Source: Acidobacteria subdivision 2 bacterium RH1 MAG20
GTDB lineage: Bacteria > Acidobacteriota > Terriglobia > Terriglobales > Acidobacteriaceae
Assembly (NCBI GenBank): GCA_002197545.1
Contig: NFUO01000702.1
Span: forward strand, 73,510 to 137,509
Length of the DNA stretch: 64,000 nt
Direction: 5' to 3'
In this document: piece after piece, positions 1 to 9,222 of the stretch
Position numbering within the stretch: the stretch's first letter is position 1
Layout: every line of letters begins with the position of its first letter
Program-made: the position numbers and the translations under genes
The notes under the pieces: model-generated
The model's input: the letters and a program-made list of their open reading frames with translations, nothing else
Told to the model about the DNA's origin: nothing
Databases searched by the model: none

Positions 1-605
1 AGAACGCCGACGACGGTGAACACCATTCCGGCTGCCTGCACTTCTTTCCCTACCGCGCTTTGGCCGGGGAAAAGTCCGTCCGCGGTATCGCTGCCCAGGA
101 CCGTTACTTTAGCTGCTCGCTCCTGATCTCCCTCGTTGAAGAACCTGCCTTCGCGCATGTCCAATTCGCTGACGTCTTTCTGCGAGGGGGTGTCGCCTTC
201 GAGGATGGTGCCCTGCATGCTCTTGCCGCCGCCCTTGATCGCGGTAACTCCGGCGCGTCCCGGCGCAGTGTTGTCGGTGTACTGCAACGCCGGCGAGACC
301 GCAACCACGTGCGGCAGGTCGCGCATCGCCATCGCATCGTCATAGGTCAACTGTTTGCGCGTCAGCATCTCGGTCGTGGGCCGCGAGCCGAACACCGGGA
401 AGCGGAAGACGAATAGAACGTTCGAGCCCAGCGACTTCACCAGGTCTTCCACCCGGCTGTTCAACCCATTCACAACCGACGAAATAATGATCACCGTCAT
501 CACGCCGATGACGATCCCGAGAATCGTCAGGCCGCTGCGCAGCTTGTTCGTCCGCAGCGTATCCAGCGCCATCACTACCGTCTCTTTGACATCGCCAATC
601 CGCAT
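1..605 (-). CDS. MacB/FtsX-type ABC transporter permease, cut by window edge
   Basis: The frame opens at the ATG complementary to 603-605 and runs off the left edge, giving about 201 visible residues. The N-terminus has the family signature (TNKLRSGLTILGIVIGV, about residues 19-36), which is the first membrane helix. It is followed by a MacB-type periplasmic region containing GREGRFF- and VLGSD-like segments. Family knowledge: these permeases pair with a MacB ATPase and export or move substrates across the inner membrane, often by mechanotransmission. It lies 57 bp downstream of a second permease on the same strand, so the two probably form one transcript. The ATPase gene and the C-terminal helices are not in view, so the substrate is unknown. 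Confidence 0.85.
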   Translation of the reverse strand, partial: MRIGDVKETVVMALDTLRTNKLRSGLTILGIVIGVMTVIIISSVVNGLNSRVEDLVKSLGSNVLFVFRFPVFGSRPTTEMLTRKQLTYDDAMAMRDLPHVVAVSPALQYTDNTAPGRAGVTAIKGGGKSMQGTILEGDTPSQKDVSELDMREGRFFNEGDQERAAKVTVLGSDTADGLFPGQSAVGKEVQAAGMVFTVVGV

Positions 606-662
606 AAAACCGTCCCGTTTTCCAGTCTCTAGTCCGTAGGCCCTAGTCCCCAGTCCCTGCCT

Positions 663-1886
663 TTAATCCGCCCGCAAAGCCACAATCGGGTCCAGTTGTG
701 CCGCCTTCCGGGCCGGATACACCCCAAAGAAGATGCCCGTCGAGGTCGCCATGAACAGGCCCGCCAGCACGCTCCAGAAGGCGACGGTCGATGGAAATCC
801 AACCAGGATCGTAACCACCTGCGCCACAATGATGCCGCCGATCACACCGAAGGCCCCGCCTACCAGAGCCATTGTTCCCGACTCAATCAGGAACTGCATC
901 AGGATGTCCCTTGGCCTCGCTCCCAGCGCCTTTCGTATGCCGATCTCGCGCGTCCGCTCGGTCACGCTCACCAGCATGATGTTCATAATGACGATGCCGC
1001 CCACCACCAGCGAGATCAGCGCAATCGCTCCCGCTACAGCGCCAAAGTAGTTCGTGATCGTGCTGAAGAAGCCGACCAGGGTGTTGTTCGTGTCCAGTTC
1101 AAAGGAGTCTGGCGATCCCGGAAGATCGTGCCGCTGCGACCGCATCAGAACGCGCACCTCGTCAGCCGCGTCATCGAGCACCAGGCCCGCCGAACCGGCC
1201 TTGACATAGATGGTGACCGATTTCTGGGTCCCGTAATTCTTTTGATAGGAGGTCAGCGGTACGCCGACCCAGTTGTCCTGGCTCTGCCCAAAGGTGCTTC
1301 CCTGTTTTTCAGCGATGCCGATGATGGTGTACGGTGTCCCATCCACGCGCAGCTCCTGCCCCAGGGGGTTCACGCCCGGAAACAAGTGGTCCTGAATGTC
1401 CGACCCGATGATGGCGACGCGGGAGGCGCGTTCTTCATCTGCCTCGGTAAAACCGCGGCCCTGCTCGATGTTCAGGTTCTGCAGCGAAGGCATCTGCCAG
1501 GTATAGCCGCGAATCTGAGTGTCGGTGACCGACTGGGTCCCGCGCACAATCGTACCTGTGGACGCTTGCTGGGCGCCGAGGCCGACACAGCGCTTGCAGT
1601 TTTCCTTGACGTAGAGAAAGTCGGTGTAGAGGACGTTCTTTCGCCGCTGAAAGCGCTGATAGTCCTCAGAGCTGGTGATGATCTGCGGCATCTTCGAGAC
1701 CGTGAAGACGTCCGCGCCGTAGCTGGAGAACTTGGTGGTGACGTAGGTGTTCGCGCCATTGACCAGCGTAACCACGGCAATGACGCTGGCCACGCCGATG
1801 ACGACGCCCAGCAGCGTCAGGATCGACCGGAGCTTGTTGGCCCAGAGCGACTGCAACGCGATTTTGACGGCCTCTTTGAATTCCAT
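663..1886 (-). CDS. MacB/FtsX-type ABC transporter permease
   Basis: 407 residues, full length for the family. Helix 1 lies at about residues 15-40 (NKLRSILTLLGVVIGVASVI). A long MacB-PCD periplasmic domain follows (about 45-270), and then three C-terminal helices that carry the conserved FtsX segment TERTREIGIRKALGARPRDI (about 310-330). The ATG is at 1886. It is the upstream partner of the truncated permease at 1-605; two different permease subunits side by side suggest a heterodimeric exporter. No ATPase or membrane-fusion gene lies directly upstream (rnpB is next), so the remaining components are presumably left of the window or elsewhere. Confidence 0.9.
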   Translation of the reverse strand: MEFKEAVKIALQSLWANKLRSILTLLGVVIGVASVIAVVTLVNGANTYVTTKFSSYGADVFTVSKMPQIITSSEDYQRFQRRKNVLYTDFLYVKENCKRCVGLGAQQASTGTIVRGTQSVTDTQIRGYTWQMPSLQNLNIEQGRGFTEADEERASRVAIIGSDIQDHLFPGVNPLGQELRVDGTPYTIIGIAEKQGSTFGQSQDNWVGVPLTSYQKNYGTQKSVTIYVKAGSAGLVLDDAADEVRVLMRSQRHDLPGSPDSFELDTNNTLVGFFSTITNYFGAVAGAIALISLVVGGIVIMNIMLVSVTERTREIGIRKALGARPRDILMQFLIESGTMALVGGAFGVIGGIIVAQVVTILVGFPSTVAFWSVLAGLFMATSTGIFFGVYPARKAAQLDPIVALRAD

Positions 1887-2025
1887 CGATTTCCGTTCCC
1901 GGGGGTTCGCTTGAGACTACCAGCCCGGCAGGAGCAAAGCGAGACTGAACCTGATGTCTTAAATACGGGAGCCAGCGACAGTTAGTTCACCAGAACGGAG
2001 GGTTGGGTGCGATACACTCAATCTT

Positions 2026-2474
2026 GCAGACGGCTGGATGATCGCCGCCGCTCGGGCCGCAAGGCGTTGGGCGGGGGAGGAAAGTCCGAACTCCGCAGGG
2101 CAGTGTGCCGGATAACGTCCGGGACGGAGGTTTCAAGACCTCTGGACGGCTAGTGCAACAGAGAACATACCGCCAGCCCCGCGCAAGCAGGGAAGGTAAG
2201 GGTGAAAAGGTGCGGTAAGAGCGCACCGCGCGGCCAGTAATGGACGCGGCAGGGTAAACCCCACACGGAGCAAGACCAAATAGGCAGGGAGCGCGCCGCT
2301 CCTCTTCAGGCGGCGCGAAGCGTATCGGCCCGATGCGCCCAGGCGGAGAGACCGGCGAGAGCGCAAGTTCAATGCCGGAGCCAAAACCTGCGGGTAGGTT
2401 GCTGGAGCGGCTCAGTAATGGGTCGCCTAGAGGAATGATCGTCTAAAACAGAATTCGGCTTACGGGCCGTCTGC
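2026..2474 (+). ncRNA. rnpB: RNase P RNA (class A)
   Basis: This is the catalytic RNA of RNase P, which matures tRNA 5' ends. The ends are set by the P1 helix: GCAGACGGC at 2026-2034 pairs perfectly with GCCGTCTGC at 2466-2474. Inside are the class-A hallmarks: GAGGAAAGTCCG near 2080 (CR-I/P4 strand), the CAGGGTAA segment near 2250, the GAGAGCGCAAGTTC-type region near 2358, and the conserved 3' block ACAGAATTCGGCTTA at about 2448-2462 that closes P4. A terminator follows. All open frames across this interval are chance. The protein partner rnpA is at 50107 in this window. Confidence 0.96.
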
Positions 2475-2483
2475 AAACCTGAT

Positions 2484-2519
2484 GGCCCCGGATGTCTGAG
2501 AAGACCACCGGGGCCTTTC
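2484..2519 (+). terminator. rnpB rho-independent terminator
   Basis: The stem GGCCCCGG (2484-2491) pairs with CCGGGGCC (2508-2515), followed by TTT, directly after the end of rnpB. Confidence 0.8.
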
Positions 2520-2577
2520 CACTCTGAAGCAGGAACCCCTGCCGTTGCATGTTCTTCTTCCATCCCAATCCCAAACA

Positions 2578-2684
2578 CACGTCATCTCGACCGAAGGCGG
2601 CGGGGTCCCCAGCGAGCGCACTTGCTCGTTGGGGTGCAAGACGGCGCTTTTGCCGTCGCAGTGGAGAGACTCCTGTATTTCGCC
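2578..2684 (+). repeat. Dispersed palindromic repeat (CGTCATCTCGACC family), copy with internal insertion
   Basis: It begins CACGTCATCTCGACC and ends GAGAGACTCCTGTATTTCG. Between the arms is an extra hairpin (CCCAGCGAGCG ... CGTTGGGG), making this copy about 107 bp rather than about 63 bp. At least a dozen relatives occur elsewhere in the window in both orientations, always between genes. Confidence 0.8.
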
Positions 2685-2742
2685 TTTTCCGTACCCTTAC
2701 TTGGTCTATTCTTCGACTGTTACAGTTTTTGGTCTGGGAATC

Positions 2743-3078
2743 TCAGGGAATCAAGTCGAACCCCAGCTCCTTGTTGACGATTTGCTTAACAGCGCCGAGT
2801 GCGGCGTTGATAGCATTCTCAACGGCAAGCAGGTCAAGCCCTTTCAGCGTGAGCAGGACATTTCGCGATGCCAGGGTTTGCATGTCGAGCAGAAGCGATG
2901 CCTGCTGTTCATTGATTTGGCCAGCCGTCACTTGGTCGTTGATTCCATTAATTGTTTGCGCAATCTTAAGGAATTCAGTCTTTGCGAAAGATTCGGCACC
3001 CGATTCTTTTTCCAGAAGTGGCAATGCCGCACTTAGCATTTGTGACGCTAGCTTCAATATATTCAAGGCCATCGCCAT
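2743..3078 (-). CDS. Hypothetical helical protein
   Basis: 111 residues, not recognised. It is predicted mostly alpha-helical, with no clear signal peptide. The N-terminal stretch is amphipathic (ALNILKLASQMLSAALPLLE) and the leucine-rich middle has 'LLLDMQTLASRN'. It lies 29 bp downstream of a lipoprotein gene on the same strand, so the two are probably one transcript. Base composition is visibly more AT-rich than the neighbours ruvA and coaBC, which hints at acquisition. The function cannot be inferred. Confidence 0.6.
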   Translation of the reverse strand: MAMALNILKLASQMLSAALPLLEKESGAESFAKTEFLKIAQTINGINDQVTAGQINEQQASLLLDMQTLASRNVLLTLKGLDLLAVENAINAALGAVKQIVNKELGFDLIP

Positions 3079-3107
3079 ACTCCTCCTTGCAAATAATCGT
3101 TAGTTTT

Positions 3108-3599
3108 TCAGTTGCTGAGTTCAGGTGGATTCTTCCCGCCACCCTTTAAAGCGAACTCGAGTTTCAAGATGCTTTCCACGGAAGTTTCAATTCCGGCTTG
3201 GGCTGCAGTCACGGCAGCACTCGGAAAAGGGCGTGACGAAGTTTTGTCTAGTTTTTCAAAATCGTCGAATTGCGCTTTTAAATTGGTAATCTGTGCAACT
3301 AGAATCTGGTTCTTCGGCAGAACCAAAGCCCGGCTCTTCAGTACAGCCAGATGAGAGTCAATATCGTCGTAGAAGTTTTGATCGTAAGGCGTGTTCGGCG
3401 TCGATTGCAATTTGGCGAAATACAGCTCTGCCTTTTGCTGAACATCTGTTATGCCAGTATCGATGGCGTTGTCATAGTCACCGATAAACTTGACGGCACA
3501 GCCTGCTAATAAAAGCGCTGCCATCGTAAGGGCCAACAACGCCGTGATGACTGTAGTTCGATTCCGGAGCGGAGTTTGCTTAACTTGAAAAGCTCTCAT
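3108..3599 (-). CDS. Small predicted lipoprotein
   Basis: 163 residues. A positively charged N-terminus and a hydrophobic stretch lead to a lipobox (LLAGC, cysteine at about residue 34), so the mature protein should be lipid-anchored in the envelope. The rest is helical, with an Asp/Lys-rich middle and a terminal segment ending GGGKNPPELSN. No known domain recognised. It is the first gene of a two-gene unit with the hypothetical protein at 2743-3078, and both are AT-richer than flanking housekeeping genes. Confidence 0.65.
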   Translation of the reverse strand: MRAFQVKQTPLRNRTTVITALLALTMAALLLAGCAVKFIGDYDNAIDTGITDVQQKAELYFAKLQSTPNTPYDQNFYDDIDSHLAVLKSRALVLPKNQILVAQITNLKAQFDDFEKLDKTSSRPFPSAAVTAAQAGIETSVESILKLEFALKGGGKNPPELSN

Positions 3600-3775
3600 A
3601 GCATTATCCCTGTAACTCGAACGGGCCTCGACAGATTGTGGTGCACAATCTACATCAGAAAAATAGGATTTGCACCGTATTTATTTCACAACGAAGCTAT
3701 TTCGGCTCTCAGCAAGTTATTCCGAGGCAAAGTGCGATTTGCCTATTCCTCAACTCTGTTGGACCTCGGTTTTCT

Positions 3776-4372
3776 TTATCGAATCGCGGCCATCGCTGCC
3801 CGGAAGAGCGTCTCGAAGTCCTGAGCAACAGCAGAATCTTTGCCGATCGCGGTTTCGATGGCCTTCTGTGCAACCGGCCGAGGGTAGCCAAGGTTGACCA
3901 GGGCCGAGAGCGCATCATCTCCCGCTGGGCCGTGGTGAGGGCCAGAAGAGGCAGCCACAGGGACAGCCATGTCGTCGAGCTTGTCCTTGAGTTCGAGCAC
4001 GACCCGCTCGGCGGTCTTCTTGCCAATCCCGGGAATCCGCGTCAGCGTGGCATGGTCGCTCGAGCGAATAGCCGTGACAAGGCGGTCGGCAGCGATGCCG
4101 CTGAGTACGGTAATGGCGAGCTTGGGGCCGATGCCGCTGATGGTAAGCAGCTTCTCGAACAGCCGCTTCTCCTGCGTCTCGGAGAAGCCGAAGAGAGTGA
4201 TCTGGTCTTCGCGGACGTGGGTATGGATATGAAGAGACGTTTCTGCGCCTTCCGCCGGAAGGCTGGTGAAGGTCGCGACGGAGATAGTGACGTCGTAACC
4301 TACGCCAGCGCATTCGACGATAGCTTCGTTAGGAGTTTTGGAGAGGAGTCGGCCTCGAAGATGGGCAATCAT
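3776..4372 (-). CDS. ruvA: Holliday junction branch migration protein RuvA
   Basis: 198 residues, the usual RuvA length. The N-terminal OB-fold domain (about 1-63) begins MIAHLRGRL and includes HIHTHVREDQITLFGF. Two helix-hairpin-helix motifs follow: ISGIGPKLA (about 78-86) and IPGIGKKTAERVVLEL (about 113-128). The short C-terminal domain (about 150-198) that contacts RuvB is present. RuvA binds four-way junctions as a tetramer and loads the RuvB motor. No ruvB or ruvC lies next to it in this window. Confidence 0.96.
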   Translation of the reverse strand: MIAHLRGRLLSKTPNEAIVECAGVGYDVTISVATFTSLPAEGAETSLHIHTHVREDQITLFGFSETQEKRLFEKLLTISGIGPKLAITVLSGIAADRLVTAIRSSDHATLTRIPGIGKKTAERVVLELKDKLDDMAVPVAASSGPHHGPAGDDALSALVNLGYPRPVAQKAIETAIGKDSAVAQDFETLFRAAMAAIR

Positions 4373-4546
4373 GCTGCGGTGATTGTATCTGGTAGCCGGT
4401 TCAGGGAGGCGTCCTGAGAAGATGTCCAGAAACTACGTATTGATTGATACTGTTTCTTCTATCGCGGCAATATCGATACGCCGCTTTCAGAGAAGTGCAA
4501 GCGCAGGCGCAATTGTGAGAACATCGGCCTTTGGGAGTAAATACGT

Positions 4547-5821
4547 ATGTGCGCCGAGCGTCTGAAGGTCACGGTAGGGGTTTGCGGAGGGATCGCCGCC
4601 TATAAATCTGTAGAGCTGGTGCGGCTATTGCAGGACGCAGGCTTTGATCCGCACGTCGTGATGACGCGTGCCGCAGAGGAGTTTGTGCGGCCGCTGACGT
4701 TTGCCGCCATCTCCGGGCATAAGGTGATTACAACTCTCTGGGGAGAAGACGCCGGGGTTGGCTCGGAAGAAGACGAGTCCGGCATCGAGCATATTAATGA
4801 GGCGCAAACGACGCGCGCCTTGATCGTGGCCCCCGCGACGGCGGACATCCTCGCCAAATTCGCGCACGGGTTGGCAGATGATTTCCTGACGACGATGTTT
4901 CTCGCTACAACAGCACCAGTCATTGTGGCCCCGGCGATGAATGTGAATATGTGGAACCATCCAGCGACTCGGGCGAACATTGAAAACCTCCGCGCTCGCG
5001 GCGTGAAGGTCGTCGAGCCGGGCAGCGGATACCTCGCCTGTGGCATGGTCGGCGGTGGCCGGCTGGCCGATAACGCAGCAATTCTCGCGGCAGTTGGCGC
5101 AACGCTCAATGAAGGCGGCAGCGCCCAGGCCAGCGATCTTACCGGCGAAACGGTTTTAGTCACGACAGGAGGAACGCGCGAGGCCATCGATCCCGTGCGG
5201 TTTATCGGAAACCGGTCCAGCGGAAAGATGGGCTTTGCGATAGCCGAAGCAGCGCGGCGCCGTGGCGCGCGAGTCATTCTGATCTGCGCGCCCACTGCGG
5301 TCGAGCCTCCAACAGGCTGCGAGGTCGTCTGCGTCACCTCAGCCGAAGAGATGCGGACAGCTGTGATGAAGCATCTGAGCGAAGCTACGCTCGTAGTCAT
5401 GGCCGCGGCGGTCAGTGACTACACCGTAAAGCAGGTCGCCGCACAAAAGCTGAAGCGCGAAGGAGCACGAACCCTCGAACTGGAGCCAACCAAAGATATC
5501 CTCCGCGAACTTGTAACCCAGAAAAGCCCCGGAACCCTTGTCATCGGATTCGCGGCGGAGACCGAAAATATCCTGGAAAATGGCCGGACGAAACTAGAGC
5601 GCAAAGGCATCGATGCGATTGTAGTGAACGATGTTTCGTCCAGCGATCTCGGCTTCGACTCCGACAAAAATGCCGGGATCTTCTTGACGCGGAACAAAAC
5701 CGTGGAGATTTCAGCAACCACCAAGGCTGCGATGGCGGAGAGAATTTTTGACGAAGTGCGGCATCTTCGAGCAGCGAATCAGTCGGAACCCGGATTCACC
5801 GTCGGTACTGTTCGTCGCTGA
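4547..5821 (+). CDS. coaBC: Bifunctional phosphopantothenoylcysteine decarboxylase/synthetase CoaBC
   Basis: 424 residues, typical of CoaBC. The N-terminal CoaC half (1 to about 190) is a flavin-dependent decarboxylase with [10 protein letters not shown] (11-20), active-site His82 in IEHINEAQ, the PAMN motif (129-132) and catalytic Cys165 in [12 protein letters not shown]. The C-terminal CoaB half (about 200-424) ligates cysteine to phosphopantothenate. It shows [20 protein letters not shown] and the AAVSDY and QKLKRE motifs. The start has GGGAG about 8 bases upstream. Its 3' end overlaps the convergent cupin gene by 26 bp. With panB and panC 1.2 kb downstream, most of the pantothenate-to-CoA route is clustered. 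Confidence 0.96.
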   Translation: MCAERLKVTVGVCGGIAAYKSVELVRLLQDAGFDPHVVMTRAAEEFVRPLTFAAISGHKVITTLWGEDAGVGSEEDESGIEHINEAQTTRALIVAPATADILAKFAHGLADDFLTTMFLATTAPVIVAPAMNVNMWNHPATRANIENLRARGVKVVEPGSGYLACGMVGGGRLADNAAILAAVGATLNEGGSAQASDLTGETVLVTTGGTREAIDPVRFIGNRSSGKMGFAIAEAARRRGARVILICAPTAVEPPTGCEVVCVTSAEEMRTAVMKHLSEATLVVMAAAVSDYTVKQVAAQKLKREGARTLELEPTKDILRELVTQKSPGTLVIGFAAETENILENGRTKLERKGIDAIVVNDVSSSDLGFDSDKNAGIFLTRNKTVEISATTKAAMAERIFDEVRHLRAANQSEPGFTVGTVRR

Positions 5822-6191
5822 CGTGCTCCATCCAATCCACGAACTTGCCGTCTAATCGTTCCTGAATGGCGATGTGAATCATGGCCGTGGTCGGTGTGGC
5901 CCCGTGCCAGTGTTTCTCTCCCGGCGCGAACCAGACCACATCGCCGGGATGAACCTCCTCGATCGCACCGCCTTCCCGCTGAACCCATCCGCAGCCTGCC
6001 GTGACAATCAAGGTCTGCCCCAGAGGATGCGTATGCCAGGCGGTACGCGCTCCCGCCTCAAAGGTGACGCTGGCGCCGGCAACAAATGCCGGGTCGGGTG
6101 CCTGAAAAAGCGGATCAATACGGACAGTGCCGGTAAACCAGTCTGCCGGACCTTTGCCCGACGGCTGCGAGCCGATACGTTTGATCTCCAT
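5796..6191 (-). CDS. Cupin-domain protein
   Basis: 131 residues, a single cupin barrel. Metal-ligand motif 1 is visible as [15 protein letters not shown] (about 56-70) and motif 2 as [16 protein letters not shown] (about 82-97), so a mononuclear metal site is likely. It resembles the small 'carboxymuconolactone/mandelonitrile-lyase-like' cupins common in soil bacteria, but the substrate cannot be told from sequence. It overlaps the tail of coaBC by 26 bp, convergently. Confidence 0.85.
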   Translation of the reverse strand: MEIKRIGSQPSGKGPADWFTGTVRIDPLFQAPDPAFVAGASVTFEAGARTAWHTHPLGQTLIVTAGCGWVQREGGAIEEVHPGDVVWFAPGEKHWHGATPTTAMIHIAIQERLDGKFVDWMEHVSDEQYRR

Positions 6192-6302
6192 AACCTCATT
6201 CTAATGGGTCTAATGGATACATGAGGAGGACTTTCAAACTGTCCCACCACCCCATCTCGCGACAGCTTGCCGGCAGCGCAGCGTGTTGCTTAGGCCCTTC
6301 TG

Positions 6303-6851
6303 CTATCTCACAAAAGGAATATACGCGGAGACGGTCTGCTGATAGTGGCGAAACTGGTCGCCAAAGTGCGCAGACAGGAGGTTGTCTTCGATGCGCACGC
6401 GTATCTCTGTACCGGCGAGAAAGATCAGGATCGCCGAAATAAAGAGGAGGGTAGGGGTAATCATGAAGCCCGTGCCAAGCAGAAGGCAGAGCATGGACGA
6501 GTAGATGGGATGGCGAAGGACACTATAGGCGCCGGATTGCACGAGCTCATGGTCCGGGCTGAGCGCCGCGTCGAACCGGAGGTGTTTGCCAAGGGCGTTG
6601 GTACTGGTCCAGGACAACAGTACGGCAAGCGCAAGGAAGAGGACCGACAGCACAGTGCGCCAGAGTGCCGGAGACGCGGTCCAGAAGCGCCCCTGCCATA
6701 AAAGGACGTAAGAGATGACATGAAGCAGGATTCCCCACCGGGCACGGTTGTCTCTCTTTTGAGGCGTGCTGTGTGTCCAGCCTTTAAGAGGGAAGGGCAG
6801 GAACCAGAAGAACCATCCAACAGCGAGGATGATGTATGCATAGCCTGGCAT
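6303..6851 (-). CDS. Isoprenylcysteine carboxyl methyltransferase (ICMT)-family membrane protein
   Basis: 182 residues with four to five membrane helices. The C-terminal half carries the ICMT/PEMT SAM-binding pattern: LVQSGAYSVLRHPIYSS (about 104-120) followed by the acidic EIRVRIEDNLL (about 147-157). Bacterial members methylate small or lipid substrates in the membrane, and the acceptor here is unknown. It is a single gene between the cupin and panB. Confidence 0.8.
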   Translation of the reverse strand: MPGYAYIILAVGWFFWFLPFPLKGWTHSTPQKRDNRARWGILLHVISYVLLWQGRFWTASPALWRTVLSVLFLALAVLLSWTSTNALGKHLRFDAALSPDHELVQSGAYSVLRHPIYSSMLCLLLGTGFMITPTLLFISAILIFLAGTEIRVRIEDNLLSAHFGDQFRHYQQTVSAYIPFVR

Positions 6852-7006
6852 GGCCGCAATTGTAGGCTTGTAGGGAGACTTGCAGTGGGAGTTTGTGACG
6901 CGTAGGCTTTAACACGCTGCCAGAAACTGCTGGCGACAGGTGGTATCCGGCCAAAGCTGTCTCTAAACTAAAGACAGTACGCGGTGGAGCTGCACTGGAG
7001 ATCGCG

Positions 7007-7945
7007 ATGAGTCTGACGACGTTTGACCCTGCTCCGGTAGAGGTTCGTGCCGCGCCCGCTGGCGGCAGTGCAGCCCCAGTGGAGCGCGGTTCCTCCCCTA
7101 AAGTAACTGTCCCCTCTCTGCTCGAAAAGAAGATCCGGCGACAGCCTATCTCCGTTGTAACCGCATACGACTACGCAAGTGCGCGCCTCGTCGATGAGGC
7201 CGGACTCGACGTCGTCCTTGTAGGCGATTCGCTGGCAATGGTCATGCAGGGCCACGAGAACACGCTTGCCATCACCATGGAAGAGATGCTGCTGTATACC
7301 CGTGGAGTCCGTCGCGCCGTGCGCCGTGCGCTGCTGGTGTCGGACATGCCCTTCGGCAGCTACCAGACCGATGTGCGCGAGGGCGTGGCGAATGCCATTC
7401 GGTTTGTAAAAGAATCCGGCGCCGAAGCCGTAAAGGTGGAAGGCGGACGCGAGCGGGCAGAACTCATTCGCCAGATCGTCGCAGCGCAGGTCCCGGTGAT
7501 GGGGCATCTCGGCCTGACGCCGCAGAGCGTCCATCGCATGGGCGGCTACAAGGTGCAGGGCAAGACGATGGCCGCCATCGAAGAGCTGCGCGCCGATGCG
7601 CTGGCGCTCGAAGAGGCCGGTTGTTTTTCCATCGTGCTTGAGGGCGTTCCCCGCGAGCTCGCCAAAATCGTCACGGAGGAGCTGCGCATCCCTACCATTG
7701 GTATCGGCGCAGGCCCCGATTGCGATGGCCAGGTCCTGGTGCTGCACGACATCATGACGATGACCTTTTCTCCCCCGGCCAAGTTTGTACGGCGCTACGC
7801 GAATGTGGCCGGCGTCATGCTCGAAGCCCTCACCGAGTACCGGCAGGATGTAGAGACGCGCCGCTTTCCCTCCGATGCGGAGAGCTATCACCTTTCCCAC
7901 GAGATGCGCGAGACGCTGGCAGCCCAGGTGGGAAGGGGCAAGTAA
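7007..7945 (+). CDS. panB: 3-methyl-2-oxobutanoate hydroxymethyltransferase
   Basis: 312 residues. It makes ketopantoate from alpha-ketoisovalerate using methylene-THF. The TIM-barrel signatures are intact: VTAYDYASARL (about 48-58), VGDSLAMVMQGHENT (about 70-84), VKVEGG, MGHLGLTPQSVH and IGIGAGPDCDGQVLV. The N-terminus is about 35 residues longer than in E. coli PanB and is low complexity. The ATG has GGAG 6 bases upstream. panC begins 6 bp after its stop, so the two are one operon. Confidence 0.97.
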   Translation: MSLTTFDPAPVEVRAAPAGGSAAPVERGSSPKVTVPSLLEKKIRRQPISVVTAYDYASARLVDEAGLDVVLVGDSLAMVMQGHENTLAITMEEMLLYTRGVRRAVRRALLVSDMPFGSYQTDVREGVANAIRFVKESGAEAVKVEGGRERAELIRQIVAAQVPVMGHLGLTPQSVHRMGGYKVQGKTMAAIEELRADALALEEAGCFSIVLEGVPRELAKIVTEELRIPTIGIGAGPDCDGQVLVLHDIMTMTFSPPAKFVRRYANVAGVMLEALTEYRQDVETRRFPSDAESYHLSHEMRETLAAQVGRGK

Positions 7946-7951
7946 CTTCCT

Positions 7952-8791
7952 ATGCAAATTGTTGAGACGGTCAGCAGGATGCGGCAACTCTGTGCAGAGC
8001 TGCGGGCAGAGGGCATGCTCGGCTTTGTGCCTACCATGGGCGCATTGCACGAAGGACACCTCTCGCTGGTGCGGCGCGCCCGGTCGGAGTGCCCGGCAGT
8101 CGTGGCTTCCATCTTCGTAAACCCGCTGCAGTTCGGGCCAAATGAGGACTTCGCAAAATATCCACGCACCTTCAACGACGACTGCAGGCAGCTCGCAGCC
8201 GAAGGCGTCGCTCTTCTCTTCGCTCCCACGACGAAGGAGATGTATCCCGAAGACGCAGTAACAAAGATCAGCGTAGAAGGTGTGAGCGACCGGCTCGACG
8301 GGGCATCGCGGCCCGGCCACTTCACCGGCGTCGCGACCGTGGTGGCTAAGCTCTTCCATGCCGTCCAGCCCGACCGGGCGTACTTTGGCCAGAAGGACGC
8401 CGCCCAGCTTGCAGTCCTGCGGCAGATGGTCCAGGACTTGAACTTCAACATAGAAGTCATCGGCTGCCCCATCGTGCGCGATGCGGATGGCCTCGCCCTG
8501 AGCAGCAGAAACAAATATCTAAGCCCAGCCGAGCGCATACAGGCGCTTGCTCTGCGGCGCGTTTTGCTGCTCATGGAGCAAATGGTCGCCGGTGGCGAAC
8601 GAGCGAGCGAGACTTTGCTGCAACAGGGAATGACCGAATTGCGCAAGCAGGACGGGATAAGGGTGGATTACCTCGCAGCGGTGGATGCGCAAACCTTGCT
8701 GCCAGTGCCTTCCGCTGAACCGGGAACACTGGTTGCTGTGGCAGCGTGGATAGGCGAGACCCGCCTGATTGACAACTTCCTGGTCGATTGA
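7952..8791 (+). CDS. panC: Pantothenate synthetase
   Basis: 279 residues. It condenses pantoate and beta-alanine with ATP. Motifs: PTMGALHEGHLSLVRRA (HxGH nucleotide-binding motif, about 28-44), FVNPLQFGPNEDF, RPGHFTGVATVV, PDRAYFGQKDAAQLAVLR (with the KDxxQ element) and LALSSRNKYLSP (KMSKS-like loop). It is directly downstream of panB (6-bp gap). A dispersed palindromic repeat lies about 80 bp after the stop. Confidence 0.97.
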   Translation: MQIVETVSRMRQLCAELRAEGMLGFVPTMGALHEGHLSLVRRARSECPAVVASIFVNPLQFGPNEDFAKYPRTFNDDCRQLAAEGVALLFAPTTKEMYPEDAVTKISVEGVSDRLDGASRPGHFTGVATVVAKLFHAVQPDRAYFGQKDAAQLAVLRQMVQDLNFNIEVIGCPIVRDADGLALSSRNKYLSPAERIQALALRRVLLLMEQMVAGGERASETLLQQGMTELRKQDGIRVDYLAAVDAQTLLPVPSAEPGTLVAVAAWIGETRLIDNFLVD

Positions 8792-9222
8792 GATTTCGCA
8801 TAAGAACCTCTCAAAACTACTGTGAAAGTTCTTTTGCCGTAGCCTGTTCTCCTCAACCCACCCCAAAAAGCACGTCATCTCGACCGTAGGCGGTGCTTTT
8901 TACCGCCGCAGTGGAGAGACCCCTGTATTTCGCTTTGCTTGTCTTGAAAGGGTTGATGGACATCTTTCACCTGAATTCTATAGTTTCTGGACCGCTTCTA
9001 AGGTTTGGCCCGCTGGCTCATTGCGGCGAGCGTTTTTGTACAACGCTGCGACATGAATACCCCAAAAGTTGTAGTTTGACTTCCAGCGGATATGACAGAC
9101 TTAGGATATCTGCCCACCGTGACTCTAAAGAGTAATGAAACCAATTACTTGGGCGGCGCGCGAAGAAGAGGAGCCTTCTTAGATACCCCGGCTCGCTTCG
9201 ACAGGTAAAGGACGGCTGAGTA
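8792..9222. other. Intergenic region holding one repeat
   Basis: 431 bases without a supportable gene. It contains the palindromic repeat at 8871-8933. A trailing segment (about 8945-8993: TTGAAAGGGTTGATGG, then CCTGAATTC) is also found after the repeat at 60550 and partly at about 54640, so the conserved unit may extend about 60 bp past the hairpin. The remainder is the leader of the diguanylate cyclase gene. Confidence 0.6.
8871..8933 (+). repeat. Dispersed palindromic repeat (CGTCATCTCGACC family)
   Basis: CACGTCATCTCGACC, then a GGCGG...CCGCC hairpin, then GAGAGACCCCTGTATTTCG. A full-length copy of about 63 bp. Confidence 0.85.

Noticed and set aside
696..1985. 429-residue frame on the plus strand over the second ABC permease gene
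   Set aside because: It is antisense to a clear MacB-type permease, with no domain and Arg/His-rich composition typical of antisense GC-rich frames.
1987..2578. Open frames on both strands across rnpB
   Set aside because: The region is the RNase P RNA; the frames are chance.
6968..8359. 463-residue minus-strand frame over panB and panC
   Set aside because: Antisense to two well-supported enzymes; no recognisable domain.
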